From Kitagawia praeruptora (Eukaryota > Streptophyta > Magnoliopsida > Apiales > Apiaceae), in assembly GCA_037693485.1 (NCBI GenBank), contig CM075346.1, forward strand, positions 124,670,001-124,734,000: 64,000 nt of DNA, in the 5' to 3' direction. Both the position numbers and the translations under genes were made by a program. The notes under the pieces are model-generated. The model worked only from the letters and a program-made list of their open reading frames with translations. It did not search any database and had not been told where the DNA came from. Positions 34,043-44,400 of this stretch are shown here, piece after piece (the first letter of the stretch is position 1; each line of letters starts with the position of its first letter).

Positions 34043-35837
34043 AACTATAAAGGCCGGTTCTAGATTTTCTAGTTGAAAGAGTACCAAAACTTTCATTTCC
34101 TGGAGAATATGGACTTCTACATCAAAGACTTGACTTAATGAAGATGTATTTCTATGTCTCAGTCAGATGACAATTAGTCAAGAAATTTGGACTCTCGAAG
34201 CATGTTGTACTTCAATCACTTCATGTATATTTATTTGACAAGGATGTCATTATTGAAGATGCTTCAACTCAAGGTGAACAACAGGAGGACGTAGATAAGG
34301 GAATGCAGTCAACATGCGATACTATTGCACCAGTGGTGGATAGTAGGACAGATCAGATCACAGTCACTGCAACACAAAAACCATCTAGTCAGAGGTTGGA
34401 TGACTCAGGAGCTGTGATAGCTGATGCTGAAAGGTCTTCTGTGATGACTAAAATTGCAAGTGAGAAACCCTATGATATGGGATGAATAACTTTGACTGAT
34501 TTTCCTGAAGATCAAACAAACATTGTTCAGTCAGAGGCTATCCACCTTGAGGGTGAGTCTCAGCAAACAACACTTAAAGATGGTGACATACTAACTATGG
34601 TGTCTTATAATGAAGTATTACTGAAGACATCAGAGTCTAGTAGAGAACCTGAAAGTGGTATACTGGAGCCTGTAGTCTCTGAAAGGAAAGAAGATGCTTG
34701 TGAGAATTCAAAGACTATAGCAGCTCACTCCTTGGAGAAAACCTCAAGCCCATTGCCAAATGAGGAACCCTCTCTCGATGTGAGTTCAGGTATAAAAACT
34801 TCTTCTAAACCCTATTTTTCTGTAGGTCATGAGAGCACTTAACCAAAATTGAGTGATACACTTGAAAAGATGGATATTGATCCACAATCTGAGAGGCTGG
34901 CTCCTGACCAGGCAAAAGGAGAGGTAGAAAGAGTGTTGGCTTTAGATAGTCAAAGTGAGAATGAGGGTATGGATGATCAACTCCATAGTGAGGGAGAGAA
35001 AATTAGGAAACCACCATCATTTGAATTCTGGGATCAGGTTTTTCCTGAATCTTGGTCTGACAATCTTGGTATGGATGCTAGTACTTATTATTTTATTAAG
35101 ATGTATGAGAAGCATGACTTAGAAAAGCACAATGCAAAGCCAGAAATTAAAGCTCAGAAGCAGAAAGAAAGGCTTGCAGGAATTATCAACAGAAGAGGTG
35201 AAAGGCTAAGAAAAACTTCTACACCACTTGTACCAGAAGAAATTCCTAATGATCCTAGTATTCCTTTGTATGTATTTCCAATATCAACCAGAATTGAGAC
35301 ATCAACAGTATCTGATCAATCTAAGGAGGAGTCAGGATTTGTAGATGTTAGTACACAGAATACTGGTGAAGGACAGAATGATCATATTTCAGCTTCAGAT
35401 CAGAAAGATGAAGATGTTTGTAACTCTAATCGAGTATTATTACTTAAATATCATTCTACACAAGCAACTTCTTCTACACGGCTTGAATCTGAAGATATTC
35501 CAAATATTTCCAATATTGAAGTCAATTCTGAAGTTTTACAAGACATTCAGAAATCTCAAGTTAAAATTCAATCAAGACTTCAAACACTTGAAGATAACCA
35601 AGTCACTATTATGGAAAATCAAGCAGTTCTGATGAATCTCAAGCAGTTATGGAAAGTCACTATGATGAATCTCTTGGAATTAATGTTGCTGATGTCAAAA
35701 AGGGGGAGATAAAGACAATTCAAAGGCAACATACTGGGGGAGATAAACAGACTGGGAGAGATAAAAGAGGAACTAAGGATGACAAAGGTGAATTTAATCG
35801 TGGAAGTGGTAAAGGAAAAGAAGCATCAAATAGTTGA
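34043..35837 (+). pseudogene. Remainder of copia III ORF3, broken
   Basis: Continues the ORF3 of the chimera in another frame, with stops at 34483 and 34840 and a further frame change near 35640. The residues are low-complexity, Ser/Thr/Glu-rich with repeated SQ and EK words. A more structured part is at 35010-35220 (PPSFEFWDQVFPESWSDNL). A coiled-coil-like stretch (SEVLQDIQKSQVKIQSRLQ) follows near 35530. It ends in a Lys/Gly-rich tail. No function can be assigned, and the 3' part of the element is missing. Confidence 0.7.
35702..35742 (+). promoter_or_regulatory. Two PPT-like GGGGGAG words in copia III
   Basis: AAAAAGGGGGAGAT at about 35697-35710 and ACTGGGGGAGAT at 35733-35744 resemble the polypurine tract used before Sirevirus 3' LTRs. 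They lie inside the decayed ORF3, not next to an LTR. Confidence 0.5.
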
Positions 35838-36128
35838 ATTCTTTCTACTAAGTACTAGATATTTTTCTGAAAAAGGAGGTACTTAACTTCATGAGAATGT
35901 CACTGTCTCTTGCTTCAGCCAATGTTGTTGTCAGATGTAGCTTTGTCGTGACTTTGCAACATTTGTCTTCTTGTAACTTTACTGTCAAGAACATGACAGT
36001 AACTTTTATTCTTGCTGTCTTCTGGATGTATTCCTTGAGGCTTGAACAAATGTATGAACTTCTCCCAAATCATACAATTATTACATGATAGCAATTCTTC
36101 GAATACGAAGACATGCTCTGGCTGTGAC
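35838..36128 (-). mobile_element. Probable part of the copia IV 3' LTR (minus strand)
   Basis: Non-coding. On the minus strand it carries repeated TGACAGT / GTTACTGTCA words, like those in the copia IV spacer (59950-60180, 61030-61060). If the hAT and the solo LTR are removed, it becomes contiguous with the copia IV LTR start at 41272. The exact junction with copia III could not be placed. Confidence 0.4.
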
Positions 36129-36319
36129 TAGGGGTGATCATAAACCGCACCAAACCGCACAAACCGCCCATACCGCACCACACCGCGCGGTTTTTTATTA
36201 TACGTGGTGCGGTTGCGGTTTCAAATTTTAATAAACCGCGCGGTGCGGTGCGGGTTGCGGTTTAAAATTTCTGAAACGCGGTTCAAACCGCACCGCACCG
36301 CAATATGTAATATATTATA

Positions 36320-36377
<58 letters not shown>

Positions 36378-36556
36378 TATGTATCAAGTTTGGCCCATCA
36401 AGTTATATGTATAGGTCCATCAGTGGTCAGCCCATTAAAATCTAATCCAGTGACCAGTGTTACTCTAACAGTCTAACTAGGTTAATACGAGCAGCCGCAC
36501 AACACAGAACACAATCAAATCTAATCGCACAACACAGAACACAGAACACAACCAAG

Positions 36557-36674
36557 GTAATTGTTAGATTATTTTCTTTTGAGTAATTGTTAGTTAATGT
36601 TAAAGGTAAGTGTTTGATTTCTCTAATCTAATTAGTAGTCTTGTGTCTTGTTATTGATTTGTTACTTATTTTAG
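36557..36674 (+). other. Possible 5' UTR intron of the hAT transposase
   Basis: AACCAAG|GTAATTG at 36556/36557 and TACTTATTTTAG|ATGG at 36674/36675 are consistent splice sites. The intron would be 118 bp and AT-rich, ending directly at the start codon. Confidence 0.5.
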
Positions 36675-38855
36675 ATGGAGCTAGAACAAAGCTCAGAGCC
36701 TCCACTGACCTCCATGAGCCAGAATCAAACACAAGCTGAAGCTACACAAGTTGAAACCATCGAGAAGAAACCTTCATCACAAAAACGCAAAGCAAAGCCG
36801 CCACAGGTATCTTCTAAAAAATCAAGTGATGTTTGGGACCATTTTACGATCGATGAGTCTGATCCAACTAATGTGAGAGCTATTTGTAACTATTGTGATA
36901 AGAACTATGCTGGTGGTACTAGGAAACATGGCACTAGCACTGTTAGGTATCATTTGATAAATCAATGTCCGAAATATCCATATAGATTGGAGGATAAAAA
37001 ACAAAAAACTTTGTGCTTTCAAAAAACAAGTAAATTTGGGTCTGAAAGTGTTGGTGGTTTAGGTAGCAATTTGGTTGCTGTGGGATTTAGCCAATCTGAT
37101 TGTAGGGCTGCTTGTGCTAAAATGATTGTTATAGATGAATTGTCCTTTCGATTTGTTGAGCAGGAAGGGTTCAGGTTATTTTGTAGTGTTGCTTGTCCTA
37201 GATTTATTATTCCTTCACGCCATACAATTGCTAGGGATATTATGAAGTTGTATAATTCCGAGAAGACAAAATTAAGGGATTATTTGGTTAGGAATTCACA
37301 AAGAGTTTCTTTGACAAGTGACACTTGGACTTCCATTCAAAATGTTTGTTATCTTGTATTGACTTCACACTTTATTGATAATGAGTGGAAAATGCAAAAG
37401 AGAATTCTGAATTTTTGTCAAATTGCTAATCACAAAGGCGAGACAATAGGAAAAGCAATTGAAGCATGTTTAAAAGGTTGGGGTATTGATAAAATATTTA
37501 CGATTACTCTTGACAACGCCGCCTCTAATGGTGTGGCTGTTAATCACATTAAGAAAAGGTTGCAGATCTGGAAAACGGCCATTTGTGATGGAGATTTTTT
37601 GCATATGAGGTGCTCAGCTCATATCCTTAATTTAGTTGTAACTGATGGATTGAAGGATATTGATGATTCTATTACTGCGGTTCGTAATGCGATAAGGTAT
37701 GTCCGAGCTTCTCCTTCTAGATTGGCTAGATTTCAAAGTTGTGTGAAAAATACTTCCAAAGAAGAAAAGGCTTTAGTTTGTTTGGATGTACAAACAAGAT
37801 GGAATTCTACCTTTTTAATGTTGGATAGTGCATTAAAATATGTTGATGGATTCAATTTGTTAGAAGAAGAAGATGAGATCTATATGCAATATTTTATTGA
37901 TAAAGATAAGAATGGAAAGAGTATGATAGGGCCACCAAATTCAAAAGATTGGGAAAATTGTGTCTCTTTCTGCAGATTTTTAAAAGTATTTTATGAGGCC
38001 ACTCTTAAATTTAGTGCTTCCTTATTTGTCACTTCTAATACTTACTTCCATGAAGTGTGTGCTGTGCGTGGAAAGATTCTGAAATGGTGCTCAAGTGACA
38101 AATTATTTTTGAAGGATATGGCTGTAAAGTTGAAACTGAAATTCGACAAGTATTGGGGCAATATTGAAAAACAAAATATGTTGCTTTATGTGGCAGTGGT
38201 ATTGGATCCAAGGTATAAACTAAAATTTGTAACCTGCTGCTTGAGGAAATTATATGGGGAGGATGAAGTTAATGCTATAATGTCTTCTTTAAAGAGTTGT
38301 TTGTCAAATTTGATGACCCACTATTCTAATGAACTCAAGTTAAAAAGTCCAGAAGATGTCCCTACTCAAGGCGGATTAGCTAATCAGGACAAGAGCACAA
38401 TAATAGATTCAGACGACGAAGATTCCTTTAATTTATTTGAATCTGAATTTGATAAAGAATGTGATGAAGATAATGCCTTGGATACAAAAAACGAGCTTGA
38501 TAGGTACTTGATGGAGCGTAATGAGGATAGGAAAAACAAGGATTTCGATATCTTGATATGGTGGAAAATGAGTTCATCTAAATATCCTATATTAACAGAG
38601 ATGGCTCGCGATGTTCTTGCTATTCAAGTCTCGACCGTAGCTTCTGAATCAGCTTTCAGCACTGGAGGAAGGGTGCTTGATTCCTTTCGGAGTTCTTTAA
38701 ATCCTGTAATGGTACAAGCTCTGATCTGTTGTCAAAATTGGATAAGATCATCCTCGCTGCCGCTAGATATGGGATCAGTGCTGGAAGATGTTGACACCTA
38801 TGAGTCTTATGCCTCTGGTAACTACTTCATTTTAGTTAATACCTACTTCTGGTAA
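36675..38855 (+). CDS. hAT-family transposase (BED finger, RNase H-like, hATC dimerisation)
   Basis: An uninterrupted 726-residue protein. Residues about 50-100 form a BED zinc finger (WDHFTI, then C71-x2-C74 ... H93-x4-C98) that binds the element ends. The middle holds the RNase H-like catalytic region: SLTSDTWTSIQNVCYLVLTSHFID with the first Asp, TITLDNAASNG with the second, and CSAHILNLVV. The hATC dimerisation region is at about 608-695 (YPILTEMARDVLAIQVSTVASESAFSTGGRVL). This is the plant zinc-finger BED / RICESLEEPER-like type. The last 30 residues (YASGNYFILVNTYFW) look like read-through into an intron, because TCTG|GTAACT near 38817 is a possible donor with TTTATAG|ATGG near 38890 as acceptor. 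I see no inactivating change. Confidence 0.92.
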   Translation: MELEQSSEPPLTSMSQNQTQAEATQVETIEKKPSSQKRKAKPPQVSSKKSSDVWDHFTIDESDPTNVRAICNYCDKNYAGGTRKHGTSTVRYHLINQCPKYPYRLEDKKQKTLCFQKTSKFGSESVGGLGSNLVAVGFSQSDCRAACAKMIVIDELSFRFVEQEGFRLFCSVACPRFIIPSRHTIARDIMKLYNSEKTKLRDYLVRNSQRVSLTSDTWTSIQNVCYLVLTSHFIDNEWKMQKRILNFCQIANHKGETIGKAIEACLKGWGIDKIFTITLDNAASNGVAVNHIKKRLQIWKTAICDGDFLHMRCSAHILNLVVTDGLKDIDDSITAVRNAIRYVRASPSRLARFQSCVKNTSKEEKALVCLDVQTRWNSTFLMLDSALKYVDGFNLLEEEDEIYMQYFIDKDKNGKSMIGPPNSKDWENCVSFCRFLKVFYEATLKFSASLFVTSNTYFHEVCAVRGKILKWCSSDKLFLKDMAVKLKLKFDKYWGNIEKQNMLLYVAVVLDPRYKLKFVTCCLRKLYGEDEVNAIMSSLKSCLSNLMTHYSNELKLKSPEDVPTQGGLANQDKSTIIDSDDEDSFNLFESEFDKECDEDNALDTKNELDRYLMERNEDRKNKDFDILIWWKMSSSKYPILTEMARDVLAIQVSTVASESAFSTGGRVLDSFRSSLNPVMVQALICCQNWIRSSSLPLDMGSVLEDVDTYESYASGNYFILVNTYFW

Positions 38856-40436
38856 CTTTTTAATTCATAAGCTTCTCTTTTATTTTATAGATGGCTCAGG
38901 CGTATCTGAAGTTGTGGACCTTGATTAGCTTATTTCGCTGGTCCTTGATTTCTCTGTTCCTTTTTAAATGGTACCCAACATTTTAATTCATATGCTTCGC
39001 TTATCAGTCTTGATGTTTGTTGATTTGTTCTGTTTTAGTGAGTATTGACACTCCAATTTCTGAACAGGTCAGGCGGTTGGGAAGAAGATGCTCATGTATG
39101 TTGTTGATTGCCCGGTAAGATCTTTAATCCAATAGCCTTATCTAACTCTAGTCTATGTGTAGTATGTTTTATTCATTTTTGTCTTCTGTTAGTTTCTGAA
39201 ATCTGAGTGGAGATTCAGCTAGGTATTAGGAAAAGAAGGGTAGATTTATCTCGCCCTTGTTTCCTGTCCCATATACTATTACAATCATTGCATATACCGA
39301 TGCCTGAACTAATGAGCTGCTAGCATCTTCCATGTTGTATTTTAGTAACTGTGTGTGGAATTCAGGATACTGTTTCACTTGAATTCTCAGCCACTACAGA
39401 ATCTTCCGTGTTGTATTTAGAAATCGGTGTACTTGTAACTTGTTGTATAACTCTGTTTCAAGAACGACCTCCAAGTCTCATTTATGCAATCGTTCGAACT
39501 AGATTGTTGTGGGTACTGTTCCTACTGGAGTATTGCCCTGAATAACGTGGCTTGTTACAGTGGAGTTCTTTTTTTTTTAAAAGTGAAATAAGAAGTTTTA
39601 TGCTAATGAAGTCACCGTCACTTCACCATTCTGTACGAAGTAGTGACTTATTGCATTCTCTTTCTGTCTTTCAGTACACTATCCTATCTCTACTAAATTG
39701 AAGCACAGTAGACCAGTAGTAGTAGTTATCCTCATTTATTGTAAAATCTTTATTTGATTTGTTAAACAAATAAAGCAAAGTGATTGTATGTGCATTACTT
39801 AATTCTATTTGTGGAAAAACATATTCCAATTAATATACTCCATAAATACAGCGCAACAGAAATGCAAAGTGATTGTCTTTGGTTTATTATGGAACTTAAT
39901 TCTAAAGTGAAGCAAAGTGATTATATGTACTCTTCATGCCTTCACAGGTTTCTATGATATGTAAATTAATATAGGCTTTTATGATTTGGTTTACAGGTTT
40001 CTACAAAGGAATGTACCAGATATTGGAGCACTGTTCCATCAGTCTTCCTGCCTTTGCATTTCCTATTTTTATGTTGTATTAAATTCTATTTTTATGTTAA
40101 ACTTTCCACTGTTATTGAATTGTATTTGTGACTCTGAAGTTTGTATTATGTTCCACTTTCCAGAAGACTTATTCAATTTGAATTTGGTTAACCATCCATT
40201 TTAATTTCTCGTGATAATTATGATTTGGAATTATGTAAGTTTTAATATAATAATTTTTATTGAAATTGTAAACCGCAGTGAACCGCACCGCACCGCACCG
40301 CATTTTCGTGGTGCGGTTTATGCGGTTTGAAAATTTCGTGGTGCGAGTGCGGTTTGAGAATTTGACCAAACCGCATGTGCGGTTTGGTCCGCGATTTTAG
40401 GAAAAAACCGCATCGCCCGCACCGCGATCACCCCTA
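38856..40436 (+). other. hAT 3' non-coding half and right terminus
   Basis: No further ORF of note. Possible splice signals (CCCG|GTAAGATC near 39113) suggest spliced 3' UTR exons. The last 170 bp carry repeated GCACCGC / GTGCGGTTT subterminal motifs and the right TIR. Confidence 0.6.
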
Positions 40437-40481
40437 GCTGTGACAGTATGTTCAACTTAGTAAAAACTAAGTACAGGGAAA

Positions 40482-41224
40482 TGTTAGGAATAATTCATGA
40501 GTTGTGATATTAAGAATAGAATTTCACTTATACTTCTTGTATATCCTAATTTATAAAGGATTTAGCACTTTGTATAGGATATATGTATTAGACAGTGATC
40601 TGTAGAATTTAAGTCAGGAACAGTGCATCGAGGACTACATGTCAGGAACTAAGATCGAATCCTGATAGAGCAAGTCAAGTACTGATGGGATGATCAGATC
40701 ATGATGCAAGATGAAATCCTGATATCAGTCGTGTTACTGATGATGTCATATGGATGCTACAGAAACTGGCAAGTGCTATAAAACAGGATCTTTGTTTGAA
40801 GAACAAGCAAGAAGATATCATGAAGGAAAGAATTTTCTATTGATGGAAACTATCAACTGGACGGCAGAACATTGTCATGTATAGATTATCTTTCTGTTAT
40901 TAGTTGATAGGAAGCATTATAAATACTCTCTCTATATCATTGTAAAAAGTGTGAAGCAATTGTGAGTTGAGCGATTGAGTTTGTGTGCGTAGCTCTGTAT
41001 AAGGTTTGTATTCGAAAGTTCGAAATAAACAGAGAGATAGATTTATTTTGTCAACAGCTGCTAAAGGTATTTGTACACCTTTGGTAGAGTTTGTATTTGA
41101 TTTATTTAATATAAACAGAGTTTGATTTATTCGTTTGTTCTTGTTTATCTAATCAAGCAAAAATCAGACACGATTATATAACTTGTATTCAACCCCCCCC
41201 TTCTACAAGCTATTCGAGTTAACA
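40482..41224 (+). repeat. Solo LTR of a Sirevirus-like copia, TSD GGAAA
   Basis: Starts TGTTAGGAATAATTC and ends CGAGTTAACA, with GGAAA immediately before (40477-40481) and after (41225-41229). No primer-binding site follows and no polypurine tract precedes it, so it is a solo LTR left by LTR-LTR recombination. It contains a TATA box (ATTATAAATA, 40916-40925) and the family LTR end TTGTATTCAACCCCCC, TTCTACAA. It sits inside the 3' LTR of copia IV and belongs to a different family from copia I and III. Confidence 0.9.
40916..40925 (+). promoter_or_regulatory. TATA box of the solo LTR
   Basis: ATTATAAATA followed by CTCTCTCTATATC, a typical LTR core promoter. The solo LTR could start transcription rightwards, into the antisense of copia IV ORF3. 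Confidence 0.5.
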
Positions 41225-41229
41225 GGAAA

Positions 41230-41272
41230 TATAGTTAAGTTGTCTCTATGCTATCACCCATAAGTCCCAACA
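41230..41272 (-). repeat. Start of the copia IV 3' LTR (interrupted)
   Basis: On the minus strand TGTTGGGACTTATGG begins at 41272 right after a polypurine tract. The LTR runs left but is interrupted by the solo LTR (40482-41224) and then by the hAT (36129-40436), so only the 5' part of its U3 is recognisable here. 40437-40481 is another piece of it. Confidence 0.7.
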
Positions 41273-41290
41273 ATCTCCCCCAATTTGTTT
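41273..41290 (-). promoter_or_regulatory. Polypurine tract of copia IV
   Basis: Minus strand AAATTGGGGGAGAT directly before the LTR TG. It matches the copia I tract AAATTGGGGGAGAT at 59384-59397 base for base. Confidence 0.8.
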
Positions 41291-41485
41291 TTATGGACAA
41301 TAACAACAAATTTACAATCAAAACGTGCTGACAACTTAACTAACATAGATCAGAATAGATGAAATACCATATCTGATAAATGTTAAAGAAAAATCTAGAA
41401 CATGAAGCTTATGAATTAACTGCAAATCAATTGCTCCTATTGAATGAGCTAATCAGAGTTTAACTTAGCTTGATTTTGGAATTGT

Positions 41486-44400
41486 TCAGATTTTTCCCTC
41501 TCTTCTGAGAGCTTCATTTCTTGCTTTTCTGAGGTCTTCAACTAAAGCTTTTTCTTCTGGTGATCTGGCATCATCTTCAATGTCTTCAATGTACCCTTGT
41601 ATCACTCGAGAAGTAAATACTTCAGCATCTTTTAGATCAAACCAAGTTTCAAAATCATACGTGTATGTTCTGAACTTTAGAATTCCTTGGATGAACTTGA
41701 ACCTCCTTCCAGGAAAAGCATTTAAGGATTCTCTTCTTTTTCTGTCTAGCTTTGGATCTTCATCTCTCCTTTGATCAAATATTACTTCTAGTTCCCAAGC
41801 AACTAGCATTTCGAGCTTATGAACAGATCCAACAACTTTCCAGTAGAGATCCTTCAGTATATTGGTCCTCAATTTGTGAAAACTATCAACATAGATTTCT
41901 TGCTTATCATCCTTGATTCTCAGAGGATTATCTAGTACACAGGGCTGATAACCTGCTTCCTCACTGAATAGCTTGTTGAGTTTCTTGTAGCTTTCCTTCA
42001 GTTGAGCTTCTAGATCTTCAGCACTTTGTTTGGCAGATGTGGCAGGTTTGGTAGGTTTGGTAGATTGGGATGATTTACCTTTAACAGCCTGATAAGCTTG
42101 TTCTGCTTCATATTCAGCCATGCCAGCCTTTGTAAAAGGACGATGTGCTTCTGTAAGGTTCACATCAGGCATTGGTTCCCCATCAGAACTAACTTTAAGG
42201 TTTGCATCATCATGTGCTCTCCAGTCACCATACTTCTCATAAAATTCAGCATATCTTTGAGCATAGTATTCTTTGACATGCTCTAAGATACTGCTGGAAA
42301 CATCTTGGTCTATTTCCATGAGAGTGATCATCCTTTCCAAAACGAAGAAATCAATTCTTCTCCTTACCTTTACCGTTTTGCATGAGAGATCACGCATGCC
42401 TACCACATGTGAAACTATCTCCATAGTGAAGTCTGGTTCTACAGTTATGCATGTAGTTCCACAGTCCTTGAGATCATACTTGCGTACGTTTTTGTTGACT
42501 GGGTCCAGTTCCACTGAGACAGATGTAATGCTCCCATCAATTGACTTTTTCAATAGTTCAAAACTATTTACTTTTATCTTATCAATGGGCTTCTCTGTGA
42601 AAACTACTCCATGCTTCTTTTTCTTTGCTGCTGCAACTGTCTTCCCTTTTATCTTGGTTGTACGATAGGCTTGTGCTTTTGTCTTTCTTCTGTTAGATGA
42701 GAAATTCTTGACAAGCTTTCGTACCTTGACAGTTTCTTCAAGTTGACCCTTGACAGCATCTTTCATGACAGCAACTTTGACAGCTTCGACTGTTTGGCTC
42801 TTGACAGCATCTTTCACTTGGGTGTCTTCAGCCAATCTGACAGTATCCTTGTTAACAGTATCTTTTTCAGCATTAAAGCATTCAACTACTAGTCTCAATA
42901 TACTTGCCTCCAAGGCTTCAAAAATTTCTAACTCCCCTTCATCATTGACAGCATCTTTCTTTTCAGTACTGGGAGTTTCTTGCTCTTCTTGGGTAGCATC
43001 CATCTGAGTTTGTGTAGTAACATTCTCAGATGCTTCTCTCCTAGAACTCCTAAATTTTCCAGGTCCACCACTTCCTCCAATTTCATCCTCATCATCATCC
43101 AGAGTATCATCATAGTTGCAGCTTCCTCCCATCTTGTCATTAGCATCAGAGATCAGCTTCTTTATGATTGAGCTAATTTCCTCATCTCTTTTTGCTAACA
43201 GCCTATGAATATCTTTGACAGCTTTAACTTTGTCACTGGTGATACTGGATTTGAGAAGTTTCTTCAGCACTGTCATGATTGTTCCAGTGCTTAGTCCTGA
43301 GACTCTATCCAATGGTAAGAAATCCAGCCTTCTTGCTCCTGTCTTTGTGATCCTTCTGAAACACACACCATAGGGATTTTGAATCACCTCAGGGAGTTTG
43401 TCTTCAACCATCCTTTAAATTTGTGCTATCAGACTATCATTGAAGGTTGTTGAATTTCTGACTACCATGGTTCCAAGGACTTGGAGTACTCTAGCATGCA
43501 AACTTTGTAAAAGTTGCATTGTGATGAATATGGTCAAACGGTTCTTCAAATAAACCTGAACAGCCCACCTTCTTTCCAAGTTGATTCTCATAGAGATACT
43601 TATTACTTTGCTCTTCAGTGTTGATGCCAATTTTGTAAAAGCTCCCCGTGCTTCACTAATTGATTCATCCACCAACTTACTGAAATCTTCATCTTTGTTG
43701 TTCAAAGTACTCTCCATGTGATCAACCATCATCAATTCTGCATCTTCAAGGGCATATTCACTCCCATCTGACCAAGTAGTTCCAGTACACATGTTCACAT
43801 ACTCAGGCATTTTGCCTTTGCCTTTACCCAGAGCATTTTGAATTTCTTTTTCTCTCCATTCCTTTTGCAACTTCTGGAATGGAGCTTCGACTTCCTCAGG
43901 ATTTGGCTCATTGATTTTTAGTGGAGGCAATACTGTCTTGTTAGACTTTTTAAGTCCCCTTTAATTGCTCCAACACTTCCTTGGATAACAATACTGCCTC
44001 ACCATCTATTTCTCCTTCAAACAATTCACCATCTCCTGCTGCCTTTAGTTCTTCACCAAAGTTTCTTTCTTCTTTCTCTTGCTCCGCCTCACTTTCATCT
44101 CCATCTTCTTCTCCCAAATCTTGCTCCCCCTCACTTGTAGCTCCACCTTGTTTCTCCTTCTCTACCAGGTTTGCTTCATTCTGATCTACCACTTTCTCTC
44201 CCTTACCTTCATTCTGATCTACCACTTTCTCCCCCTTAGTTGAGTTGGCAGCACTAAGGATGACAGAGAATGAAAGAAGAGTTTGTTGAATATCAGCAAA
44301 ACCAGTAGCTACCATAGTGGACAGAGCATCAAGTTTAGCATCCATGGATGCACATCTGCCCTCAAGGGCTTTCAACCTTGATTAAGCTTGTTTAGAAGGA

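Larger units (their letters stand above)
36129..40436 (+). mobile_element. Complete hAT transposon with 8-bp target duplication
   Basis: A 4308-bp element flanked by GCTGTGAC on both sides (36121-36128, 40437-40444). Terminal inverted repeats start TAGGGGTGATC, 11 bases identical at both ends. The subterminal 170 bp at each end are packed with GCGGT / ACCGCACC words, the kind of short repeats that hAT transposases bind. An (AT)n tract lies at about 36324-36374. One intact transposase gene fills the left half. 38880-40260 is non-coding with possible spliced 3' UTR exons. All parts needed for autonomous movement appear present; activity is inferred. Confidence 0.92.
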
